From CAWIVH01 sp963839475 (GTDB taxonomy: Bacteria; Acidobacteriota; UBA6911), in contig CAWIVH010000020.1 in NCBI GenBank assembly GCA_963839475.1, positions 372,001 to 436,000 of the forward strand: a DNA stretch of 64,000 bases. The letters run 5' to 3'. Both the position numbers and the translations under genes were made by a program. A model generated the notes under the pieces. The model did no database searches. It was not told the DNA's origin and saw only the letters and a list, made by a program, of their open reading frames with translations. Positions 54,676 to 61,922 of this stretch are shown in pieces. The stretch's first letter is position 1. Each line of letters opens with the position of its first letter.

Positions 54676-55203
54676 TCATTCTTGCCGCCTGATATCCTTC
54701 GCAATGCCTTCGTGCTGGCGGATGTCGATAGCGTCCCAGGGATAGCAGATCCACCGGTCCTCAACCTCGGCGCCGGCCAGGTAAAGTTTTACTTCGGCGG
54801 GTATCGATCCGGTTTTCACTTTTTGCTTGTTGTGGAGCACCGCGACGCCGATCTCCTCCGGGTTATGCCGCAACAGTTCGCGGATGCAGTAGCCCAGGGT
54901 CACGCGGCTGTCGTCCACCTCATCGACCAGCAGGATTTTCTTACCGGTGAGCCTCTTCTCCACCTCGTCGATCCATTGGATGATTTTCGGTCCTTCGGTA
55001 GGTTGGCTGTCGTCTCCATAATAGACGAGACCGACGGTGAGGATCGGTTTGCGGAGATAGGTTTTGAGGATGCGGGCCGGTATAAATCCGCCTGTGCCGA
55101 TCGCGACCATGACGTGGGGCTCAAATCCACTGGTCCGGATTCTCTCCGAGAGTTTCCTGACGGTCTCGTGAATATCGGCGTAGGAGAAGTAGATTTTGTC
55201 CAT
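54676..55203 (-). CDS. Phosphoribosyltransferase, xanthine-guanine type
   Basis: About 175 aa from ATG 55203. The PRPP-binding motif is ILLVDEVDDSRVTLGYCI, with the paired acidic residues of type I phosphoribosyltransferases, and VAIGTGGFIPARILKTYLRK marks the pyrophosphate loop. The hydrophobic CYPWD near the C-terminus resembles the purine-stacking strand of xanthine/hypoxanthine-guanine phosphoribosyltransferases. It salvages a purine base into its nucleotide. A nucleoside phosphorylase lies about 1.7 kb to the right on the same strand; together they could recycle nucleosides, though they are not in one operon. Confidence 0.86.
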   Translation of the reverse strand: MDKIYFSYADIHETVRKLSERIRTSGFEPHVMVAIGTGGFIPARILKTYLRKPILTVGLVYYGDDSQPTEGPKIIQWIDEVEKRLTGKKILLVDEVDDSRVTLGYCIRELLRHNPEEIGVAVLHNKQKVKTGSIPAEVKLYLAGAEVEDRWICYPWDAIDIRQHEGIAKDIRRQE

Positions 55204-55345
55204 AAAGCTGCCTGCTTCATGGATCATTATATTCGATTACGGATTTGCAGCTACATCCACATTTCCGGTCTTTATTGAAGGCCAGGAAAAAATTTCAGAC
55301 GGCTATCGTCTTGGGCTATCACGCTCGTATGATCATCGGATTTCG

Positions 55346-55582
55346 ATGATGATGAAGAGCATGAAAACGCGCCAAGATTGGATTGAGGAATTGCCTGCGG
55401 GAAGTGCGAGCCGCGCTGCTGCCGAATACGGCTTCGAACTTGCGCAGATAGATGAAGCTCTTGTGCTGACTCCTCTCGAGCGGCTGAAGAGGCACGACCA
55501 GGCCCTCGGTTTGATCCTGGCGGTGAAAAGGGACGGAATCGAGCACTATGGCTTCGATCCGGGGTCTGCTGAAGAGGCTTGA
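55346..55582 (+). CDS. Small protein paired with a nucleotidyltransferase remnant
   Basis: About 78 aa (or 73 from the ATG at 55361). TPLERLKRHDQALGLILAVK is shared with small proteins that sit directly upstream of nucleotidyltransferase antitoxin-like genes. Its end overlaps the start of the next gene at 55548, consistent with coupled translation. I do not know its function. A ribosome-binding site is weak, so the start is uncertain. Confidence 0.5.
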   Translation: MMMKSMKTRQDWIEELPAGSASRAAAEYGFELAQIDEALVLTPLERLKRHDQALGLILAVKRDGIEHYGFDPGSAEEA

Positions 55583-55865
55583 TGCCTTTAAAGTCGAATT
55601 TGTAATAGTCGGCGGCGTGGCTGGTGTCCTTCACAGCTCGAATTTGGCCACCCGGGATCTCGATATCTGCGGACCCCTGACATTGGAAAACCTTACGAGG
55701 ATTCTGAATGCGCTATCCGGATTGGCTCCCAGATCTCGCATGATCCTCGACGAACGGGCTGATGGGAATCTGGAGCTGACAGGCCGAACAAGCGCATGCG
55801 AGGATTCCTCAAAGGCATTGACACTCGAGTCCCACGCGAGGGAGACCGCGTATGAACGTGGTTGA
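55548..55865 (+). pseudogene. Nucleotidyltransferase-like antitoxin N-terminus joined to a VapB remnant
   Basis: The first half (LKRLDAFKVEFVIVGGVAGV, LHSSNLATRDLDICGPLTLE, NLTRILNALSGLAPRSR) is the nucleotidyltransferase of AbiEii/DUF1814-like antitoxins, with GG and a DxD-type metal site (RDLDI). It fades after about residue 75. In another frame the following bases read MRGFLKGIDTRVPREGDRV, the usual C-terminus of a VapB antitoxin, ending in a TGA that overlaps the next ATG. Two unrelated antitoxins have been joined by deletion. Confidence 0.65.
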
Positions 55866-55980
55866 TTCCAGCGCATGGCTTGAATACTTCGCAAACGGTC
55901 CTAATGCAGAGTTCTTTGCTCCGGCCATCGAAATAACGACCGAGTTCATCGTACCATTCGATTCTGATGTGTTCGAGTAG
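55852..55980 (+). pseudogene. PIN-domain toxin VapC, truncated
   Basis: 42 aa. ATG at 55852 overlaps the VapB-like stop (ATGA), as in many vapBC operons. MNVVDSSAWLEYFANGPNAE is a standard VapC opening with the first metal Asp (VVDSSAWLEY). FFAPAIEITTEFIVPFDSDV follows, then a stop. The second and third acidic sites are lost, so it cannot be an RNase. It shows that a complete vapBC pair once stood here. Confidence 0.7.
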
Positions 55981-56939
55981 GCTCACCGCTGATCCGGAAC
56001 AGTGCGGCGGGCGCCGTGGCCGAGTGGCGCCGCGGATGCTTCTCATGGTGAAATAAAAATTCGGGATTAATCCCCAAATGCCGTGACGCAGCCTTTGGCC
56101 GCAACCAAATTAAACCGAGAGTTCTCAGTTCTCAGTTTTCAGTATCAGTTGGCAGTCACATGAGGAACTGCGAACTGATGCTGAGAACTGCGAACTTTTT
56201 GCTTTCACCACCATTTTCACGATTCAATAAATCTCGCCTGAAAAACAAAAATTTACAGATGTGATACACAAGGGGCACGAAGGAAGATCAACGTTGGTTT
56301 TTGTGGTCTTGGCGGCCTTTGTGGTTAAGTTTTTAGGTGTTTTGCACGGAAAGATAAGCGCCCTCATCCTTCAGACGTTGGCCTCTTCGCAGACGGAGGC
56401 GTCGCGGCCCACGGAGCGGCGGATGCGCCGGCCGTCTTCGCACCACTCAGGGCAATAGGCGCCCTCGACGTGACGCTCTTCTTTGCCGGCGACTACACGT
56501 CGTCAGTCCCCGATCCCCATAGGCATGAGCGGCGGGTATAATGGCGACCATGCTTGTTGCCAGAAACCGTTGGCCAGCGCCGCACTGCTTAGATTGAAAA
56601 AAGAGGGGGCAAAATTGAATGTAAGGCCAATTTTTGGTAGCCCTACTGGCGCTATTTCTTGGGGGGAATATGTTTCGCCAGGTCCGAGCCCTATCCGAAT
56701 TGATCCCGTCGAATCTGATTTTTTACACACGTCTACGGGAAGCAACGGGATTGGCTCGCTGCTCAATAAAAGTCATACTCGTCTGCCACGCGTTCCGGTA
56801 CTGCGACACCTGTGCCCCTGGCCCCTTCAAGGGGCCTTCATCAAGCCACCCGCTATTCGGGTGGTACCTGACGCTATTCGAGATCCTTCGGTTCAACCCC
56901 TGTTTTCTTAAGCTAAAGGTGGAAGCGGCGCGCAGTCTG
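55981..56939. other. Gene-free stretch with repeats and hairpins
   Basis: Nearly 1 kb without a coherent gene. It holds the CTCAGTT repeat (56118-56195), an element near 56265-56330 with CACAAGGGGCACGAAGG and CTTTGTGGTTAAG, and two hairpins at 56820-56836 (GGCCCCTT-CAAGGGGCC) and 56846-56864 (CCACCCG-CTATT-CGGGTGG) after the nucleoside phosphorylase end (minus strand). They lack a T run, so they are not classical terminators. Confidence 0.55.
56118..56195. repeat. Imperfect inverted repeat of CTCAGTT units
   Basis: GTTCTCAGTTCTCAG (from 56121) and CTGAGAACTGCGAAC (56181-56195) are inverse with 14 of 15 matches, and related units (GGAACTGCGAACTGATG) lie between. The segment would fold into a long hairpin. 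Such CTGAGAAC elements occur as intergenic repeats in many environmental genomes. Confidence 0.7.
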
Positions 56940-57728
56940 TTATTTCTGCCATGAAGCAACCCAGGCGCGAGCCGTCAGCCCAATCACTTCCAAAGCGTCA
57001 TGGCTGCCATTATCGCGGCCCTTCTCGAAGTCCCCTTCGATAACCGCCATCTGATTGGTGACGTGAGCCAGGCATACCACCGGTTTGGACCTGGCCTCGG
57101 AAAAGCTGTAAAGCGCCGCGGCCTCCATTTCGACAGCCGCCACTCCTTGCTCCTTGAAAAATCGGATCGCCGCGGCCGTTTCTCGGAACGGCGCATCCGT
57201 CGTCCAAACCGTTCCGGTTTTTACCCGGATCGATGAGTCGGCGTAAGCATTCTCAAGAATTCCGAGCAATTCGGGCCGAATCGCCGAACGCTCGGATGGA
57301 GGCAGATAGTGATAACTCGTGCCCTCGTCGCGCCACGCCTCCTCGATAAGAATGAAATATGGCGGCGAGCCAAAATCGGATGTTACCTGCCCCGCCGAAG
57401 TGACGCTGATGAGCAGTTGGCATCCCGACGCGAATAGTTCCTCCGCCACCAATACGGCAAAGGAAGCCCCTACCGCGCATCGGACCAGGCCGAATTGGAT
57501 GCCCCTCTCTTCAAAGGTCAACAGCTCGGTGTGGTAGCAGGCCCAATCGGGCGAGACTTCGGCCCTGCCGATGTCGAGCAGCTGCGTTCCCAGGTCGCCG
57601 TCGGGATCGAGTAGACAAATGGGCGGAACTATCGAAGGAGAGAGTCCTTTCTGTCGCCTGGCCTCCCGCAAAAGGTTTTCCGCAGTGAAGACGGAGGGTT
57701 CTTTGTAATGCTTGTGTTTCAGGATCAT
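56940..57728 (-). CDS. Nucleoside phosphorylase (purine/uridine phosphorylase family)
   Basis: 262 aa, cytosolic. The family signature is VAAVEMEAAALYSFSEAR, with the Met-Glu pair that binds ribose, and GLVRCAVGASFAVLVAEELF and ISVTSAGQVTSDFGSPPYFI fit the PNP/UDP fold. TGTVWTTDAPFRETAAAIRF is the typical strand before the active site. The enzyme splits nucleosides with phosphate. It starts 57 bases after the end of the proposed Sec-rhodanese gene on the same strand, so the two may share a transcript. The exact nucleoside preference cannot be read from sequence. Confidence 0.88.
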   Translation of the reverse strand: MILKHKHYKEPSVFTAENLLREARRQKGLSPSIVPPICLLDPDGDLGTQLLDIGRAEVSPDWACYHTELLTFEERGIQFGLVRCAVGASFAVLVAEELFASGCQLLISVTSAGQVTSDFGSPPYFILIEEAWRDEGTSYHYLPPSERSAIRPELLGILENAYADSSIRVKTGTVWTTDAPFRETAAAIRFFKEQGVAAVEMEAAALYSFSEARSKPVVCLAHVTNQMAVIEGDFEKGRDNGSHDALEVIGLTARAWVASWQK

Positions 57729-57785
57729 GTCAGGGATGCGGGAATCGATATGGATCCGGACCAGAATCTTGGGGAACTCCGAATG

Positions 57786-58226
57786 TTATTTTTCGATACC
57801 GTATCCGGCTGCCTGCCAGGCCTTGATTCCGCCTTTCAGGTTAACGGCGTTCTTGTAACCCAGCACATTGAGCGATCGGGTCGCCAACGGCGACCTTCTG
57901 TCAGACATTCATATAACCACGACTTTTGCGTCCTTGTCGGGGATGATCTCCTGAACATGAAAGTCAAGGGTGCCCCGTGACATGTGGATCGCACCGGGCA
58001 AATGCGAAAGGTTGTATTCCTCCTTATCGCGAATGTCCAGGAAAATGACCTTTTCCTTGTTGTCCGCCATCTTTTTGGCTTCTTCTACCGATACCTCCTG
58101 GATTTGCGCCTTCGCCTCTTTGATGAGTTGTTCCGGTGTCTTGCTCGCGTCTTGCGCGAGCAGTCCCGGTGGACCGCCCAGAGCAGCGATAAAGGCCAGC
58201 ATCGCCACGGCAAATATTCTTCTCAT
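57786..58226 (-). CDS. Secreted rhodanese with in-frame TGA at the catalytic Cys, candidate selenoprotein
   Basis: 146 codons after a signal peptide (MRRIFAVAMLAFIAALGGPP...LLAQ). The rhodanese fold is clear: EVSVEEAKKMADNKEKVIFL, DIRDKEEYNLSHLPGAIHMS and DKDAKVVVI. Then TGA (57911-57909) takes the place of the catalytic Cys. After it the same frame reads MSDRRSPLATRSLNVLGYKN and AVNLKGGIKAWQAAGYGIEK, the rest of the domain, to TAA at 57788-57786. A SECIS-like hairpin stands 13 bases after the TGA. Reading TGA as selenocysteine gives a complete enzyme of normal length. If it is a stop, the domain is cut through its active site. Substrate unknown; sulfane-sulfur transfer is likely. Confidence 0.72.
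57879..57895 (-). promoter_or_regulatory. SECIS-like hairpin downstream of the TGA
   Basis: On the minus strand GGTCGCC, loop GTT, GGCGACC: a perfect 7-bp, GC-rich stem with a three-base loop whose first base is G. It begins 13 bases after the TGA. Bacterial SECIS elements lie within the coding sequence just after UGA, with a short apical loop holding G and placed about 16-37 bases from UGA; here the loop G is about 21 bases away. The bases also code for conserved residues of the rhodanese. Confidence 0.55.
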
Positions 58227-58503
58227 AGTACCCTCTTCTTAATTTTTTGAGTTCCCCAGGATTTGGTGATTTTATCCAGGCAATATTCCCTTTTTTGAGA
58301 TTTCTGTTCAATGCAAAAAGGAGGGGTTCCACGCGCGTTCGGAGCGGGTCGTTAATAATGCCTGCCGCACCTGTTCGGATCAGGTGATGGATTCCGCCTG
58401 CGGCACCCGGCCCCTGACGATTTTGCGGATAGGCCAAATAAACGACATAGTCCTCGGAAGCTCCGATCGGACCCGGCTTCTGATGAGGGGTGTTATATCT
58501 GCT
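58227..58503. other. Non-coding stretch upstream of the rhodanese gene
   Basis: It probably holds the rhodanese promoter. A short inverted repeat CACCTG-TTCGGAT-CAGGTG occurs near 58370. No protein is supported. Confidence 0.45.
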
Positions 58504-58810
58504 TCAGACCCGTCCACGGTCGATGGACGGGATTGAAACCAACCACGAACGGGATTGTCTAATGTGCAGAACATCCCTGACCAGGCGCGCATCGTAAGCC
58601 CGGCGACAGCGCAGAGCGAAGGGGAGCGAGGGCACCCATTGCCGGATCGGAATCTCGGGGACAACTCGGTCCACCAGATGGGCGGCGGTGTCCGACATCC
58701 TACGCCCGCCGCAGGAACTGCAAAATCCACGCCGCTTGCAAGAAGAGGGCACGACCCGGTCTTTCCCGCACTCGCCACAGTGAATGCGCAGAAAAGCGGG
58801 ATGAAAAGAT
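58504..58810 (-). pseudogene. IS91-type transposase fragment, N-terminal zinc-finger region
   Basis: Minus strand, from an upstream stop: HPAFLRIHCGECGKDRVVPS, SCKRRGFCSSCGGRRMSDTA, AHLVDRVVPEIPIRQWVPSL, PFALRCRRAYDARLVRDVL. This is the Cys-rich zinc-binding start of IS91-family (Y2 rolling-circle) transposases, with FSCKRRGFCPSCxxRRM. After RDVL the frame carries unrelated sequence and ends. The catalytic Tyr pair is missing. Confidence 0.82.
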
Positions 58811-58812
58811 GA

Positions 58813-59101
58813 TGTACCCTGCTATGGGGATAGGTCCGATTGACCGCCTCTAAGTGTTGATCTTTGCGGTTGGGATTGGCTGAAGCCCATCATGAAGGGG
58901 TAATAGAGGTAGCGGAGAGGGGGGGATTCAATAATCGGCAAAACCGATAAATCTTACCCGTTCAACAAAATAACTGCAAAATACTGATTAATAATTAATT
59001 ATAGATTTTATATACGACTTTCTAATTTTTCTATTCTTGCCCTTATCGGTTAAATTACCCCTAAAAACAGTATCACTGGTATCACCCCCCTGCCTTTTTC
59101 A
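58813..59101. other. AT-rich island beside the IS91 remnant
   Basis: From 58920 to 59080 the sequence is much richer in A and T than anywhere else (TAATAATTAATTATAG, TTTTATATACG). AAACCGATAA near 58942 and TTATCGGTT near 59043 are inverse over 9 bp. No gene is seen. It may be an end of a mobile element or a horizontally acquired promoter region. Confidence 0.5.
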
Positions 59102-59323
59102 ATGCTCACTGGCAGGAAAAACCTTACATTTGGCAGGAGGGCGTGTCCGGCGCAGATCCGGCGGATTCCCAAATTAGGCGGCTTCAAGCGGCTGGTAGTG
59201 CAAAACCATAATTTGGCAGTCATTCAAAGGCAGGCAAACGTCCGACCTTATCGGCTCGTTTATCAAGTCCTGGATAACTCGCAGATCGTGAAAATCATCC
59301 GCATATGGACCCACTACGACTGA
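59102..59323 (+). pseudogene. RelE/ParE-type toxin remnant
   Basis: The last 25 residues, PYRLVYQVLDNSQIVKIIRI then WTHYD, match the end of RelE/ParE toxins (a pattern like YRLIYQVxxxxVxIxRIWTHYD). The preceding part (NLTFGRRACPAQIRRIPKLG) does not fit the family, so the N-terminus may be lost or in another frame. No antitoxin gene is next to it. Confidence 0.5.
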
Positions 59324-59655
59324 GCTTATCCTTACCTGAACAGTTTTGGACAAAAATGGGTTGCATCCCAGTCATCAAGGTCGCCGGTCTCCCTGTGCGG
59401 CTTCGATGAGCGAATTTCATCACCGATTTCTTATCTCATAAACGCGAGAAGGAAGGGGAGCCTTACAGGCGCTCGCAACCCAAACCTGCCGGCCTTGTCT
59501 TATGCTACAAGAACGGAAAAACAGGGAAAAAAACGAACGCAAGACCGATCCTGAAGGTCCATCTCGACATTATCTCCTGGCATCAGTGTAACTTCCCGTG
59601 GTCCGACCCCATTCCGAAGTGGCGGGAGAGGCGAATAACGTGGATTCATCGGCTC
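59324..59655. other. Non-coding stretch
   Basis: No gene, RNA or repeat that I can support between the RelE remnant and the receiver-domain remnant. Confidence 0.4.
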
Positions 59656-59895
59656 GGGCGGGCCGTCGAGCGCCTGGACACCGACGTCATTTTCCTGGGC
59701 ATTCAGATGCCCGCGCAATCGGGATTCGAACTCCTGGAGAGAATCGGGCCGTGCGCACGGGTAGTTTTTGTCACGGCTTACGGCGAATATGCATTGCGGG
59801 CATTGAAACCCAAGTCCCCCGGAGGCCGTTGCGAAATGACGCCCGCCTCAAAGAACAACTCTGGTAGCCGAGCGGTAAAGCGAGGTTCGCTTTGA
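59656..59895 (+). pseudogene. Receiver-domain (LytTR-type response regulator) remnant
   Basis: RLDTDVIFLGIQMPAQSGFE, LLERIGPCARVVFVTAYGEY and ALRALKPKSP are the core of a LytTR-type response regulator. The phospho-acceptor Asp that should follow VIFL (usually VIFLDIQMP) is Gly. The sequence breaks after ALRAL, where the fourth beta strand (usually FDYLLKP) is expected, and no LytTR DNA-binding domain follows. It is therefore a broken, non-phosphorylatable remnant. Confidence 0.75.
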
Positions 59896-59907
59896 ATGTT
59901 GCCAAAA

Positions 59908-61728
59908 TCACTTCTTTCTGGATCGGCCGTCTTGCTCCGGGAGTATGATTCCCCATTCTTTCAATTTGCGGAATAACGTGCTCTTGTGGATCCCGAGTTC
60001 GCGGGCAGTCGCGAGGCGGTTGTACCGATTTCGTTTTAGGCCTTCTATCACCGTGCGGATTTCAACACTCCGGAGGTCCGGTGTCCCGGGATCCGGCGAA
60101 TCTGTTCCCGATGACGCGCCGGTCAGGGTTCCTGGCATGTGGTCCATCTCAATATGGTTCGTCGTACACAAGATGTGGGCACGTTCTAGGATATTCGCCA
60201 GCTCGCGAATGTTTCCCGGAAACTCGTATGCCTGAAGAACGGTCATTACTTCATCGCTGACGCCGGTGATCTTCTTTCCGTATTCGAGGTTGAATTTCTG
60301 AAGGATCCTCGTAATCAATAACGGCAGATCTTCCTTGCGCTGTCTCAACGCCGGAAGTTCGAGTGCAATTACGTTCAAGCGGTAATAGAGGTCGGCACGG
60401 AATTGTCCATCTCTTACCAGCTCGGAAAGCCGGCGATGGGTGGCGACGATAAACCTGGCATTCGTCCTTTCGGGCTGGATCCCGCCCAGCGGGATATAGG
60501 TCCTCTCCTGCAGGACACGCAGCAGTTTGACCTGCAGGGTCGAACTCAGATCGCCGATTTCATCGAGGAAAATGGTGCCGTCACCTGCCAAAGTAAACTG
60601 TCCCGGTTTGTTTCTGGCAGCACCGGTGAAGGCGCCGGCGTAATATCCGAACAGTTCCGACTCCAATAGATTGTCCGGCAGAGCTGCGCTATTGATGATA
60701 ATCAACGGCTTGGCCGCCCTCGGACTCAGTCCGTGAATCGTTTTGGCAAGCACTTCCTTTCCGGTGCCAGTTTCTCCCTGGATAAGCACGGTGCTATTGC
60801 TCGCTGCTATCTGTGGCAACAGTCTCAGGGTCGCCTGCATCACTTCGCTCTTGCTGGCCAACTCACCCATCTCGTACATCGGCAGGCCGCGGTCAAGGGA
60901 GGGATTGTCCAAAGGAACATATTCAGGAACGGATTTTCGAACCGTTCTTTCCTGTTTCATGGGGCCGGGAGGTTCTGGGGCATCCGCGAAAATGCACACG
61001 GTTCCCACAGAGCACCCTTGAGAATCCAAGATGGGATCGCACGTTATGAGCAGGCATTTTCCGAAGCAGTTTTTTTCCGTCGATTGGCGCGTTCGGCAAT
61101 CCGGAATGACAAAAGGAATGTCGTCCGCCTCATCGGTGAGGCTGCCGGATTGGATTTGCCGAAATGTCCGTCCGACCAGTTCGCCGGCAGCTCTCTTCAA
61201 GAGGGATTCGAACGTTGCATTGCACTTGATAATTCGTCCCTCTTTATCCAACAGGGCGATGCCATCCGAAACCGCATCGAATGTGGCCTGCCAATACCGG
61301 CAGACGGGATTGCGCGCGCTTTCGGCTTCACGGACCCGCAGGAGAGATTTGATGGTCGCCACCAGCAACGGCGGTTCGACGGGCGAGGTCAGGTACCCGT
61401 CGGCCCCTCCATCCAATCCCCGGGTTCGGTCCGAGCCTTTGGTAAAACATGCGGATATATGAACCACGAGCGTGGAAGCCGTCGAAGGATCCGATTTTAA
61501 CGCGCGGCAAACATCATACCCGCTCATGTCGGGGAGGTTGACGTCGAGCAGGACTACGTCGGGGTGGTGAATAGCCGCCAGTTTCAGGGTTTCGAGACCC
61601 GAAGCGGACTCAATCACCTCGAATCCGGCCCGCTGCAAAATAACGGTCTTGATGCGCAGGGAGTCCCTGGTATCGTCCACATTTAAAATGATGTTCTTTT
61701 TGCTGGCGGATACAATCGATGCTTCCAA
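59908..61728 (-). CDS. Sigma54-dependent response regulator (REC-PAS-AAA+-HTH)
   Basis: 606 aa. A receiver domain (residues ~11-130) has the Asp in DVVLLDVNLPDMSGYD; a PAS-like domain spans ~145-255 (ATFDAVSDGIALLDKEGRII). The AAA+ domain carries Walker A GETGTGKE, the sigma54-contact loop as AGAFTGA (GYYAGAFTGA), and Walker B GTIFLDEIGDL. The Fis-type HTH ends the protein (NRYNRLATARELGIHKSTLF). The partner kinase lies upstream. It should activate sigma54 promoters, and one is found at 63914. No other activator is in the window. Confidence 0.93.
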   Translation of the reverse strand: MEASIVSASKKNIILNVDDTRDSLRIKTVILQRAGFEVIESASGLETLKLAAIHHPDVVLLDVNLPDMSGYDVCRALKSDPSTASTLVVHISACFTKGSDRTRGLDGGADGYLTSPVEPPLLVATIKSLLRVREAESARNPVCRYWQATFDAVSDGIALLDKEGRIIKCNATFESLLKRAAGELVGRTFRQIQSGSLTDEADDIPFVIPDCRTRQSTEKNCFGKCLLITCDPILDSQGCSVGTVCIFADAPEPPGPMKQERTVRKSVPEYVPLDNPSLDRGLPMYEMGELASKSEVMQATLRLLPQIAASNSTVLIQGETGTGKEVLAKTIHGLSPRAAKPLIIINSAALPDNLLESELFGYYAGAFTGAARNKPGQFTLAGDGTIFLDEIGDLSSTLQVKLLRVLQERTYIPLGGIQPERTNARFIVATHRRLSELVRDGQFRADLYYRLNVIALELPALRQRKEDLPLLITRILQKFNLEYGKKITGVSDEVMTVLQAYEFPGNIRELANILERAHILCTTNHIEMDHMPGTLTGASSGTDSPDPGTPDLRSVEIRTVIEGLKRNRYNRLATARELGIHKSTLFRKLKEWGIILPEQDGRSRKK

Positions 61729-61860
61729 GAGTCTCTTTCTCCGGAAATGCTTTTATCCAAAACGGCAAACGGACCTGCCGCATAGCCAGGCAGGGTCATA
61801 CAGCAGCGCGCCGCAGTATCCCCCTCTGAATTATATATTGTGAAACTCAATCCGATCAGA

Positions 61861-61908
61861 CCCGGGTTCAATGCCCGGCGGCTCGCCCTGCCGGGCATTG
61901 AACCCGGG
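61861..61908. repeat. Perfect 19-bp inverted repeat between the kinase and regulator genes
   Basis: CCCGGGTTCAATGCCCGGC (61861-61879), a 10-base loop, then GCCGGGCATTGAACCCGGG (61890-61908). No T run follows on either strand, so it is not a standard terminator. It lies in the leader of the regulator gene and just after the kinase stop. It could lower readthrough, act as an RNA processing site, or be a DNA-binding site. Confidence 0.85.
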
Positions 61909-61922
61909 GATCCCTGTATTCT

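Noticed and set aside
56118..56195. Repeated CTCAGTT/AACTG units considered as a CRISPR array
   Set aside because: Units are 7-9 bases, inverted rather than direct, without spacers of constant length or cas genes.
56380..56480. Minus-strand trace GAYCPEWCEDGRRIRRSVGRD, which recalls the arm-binding start of a tyrosine integrase
   Set aside because: Too short, with no catalytic residues and an odd Cys content; cannot be distinguished from chance.
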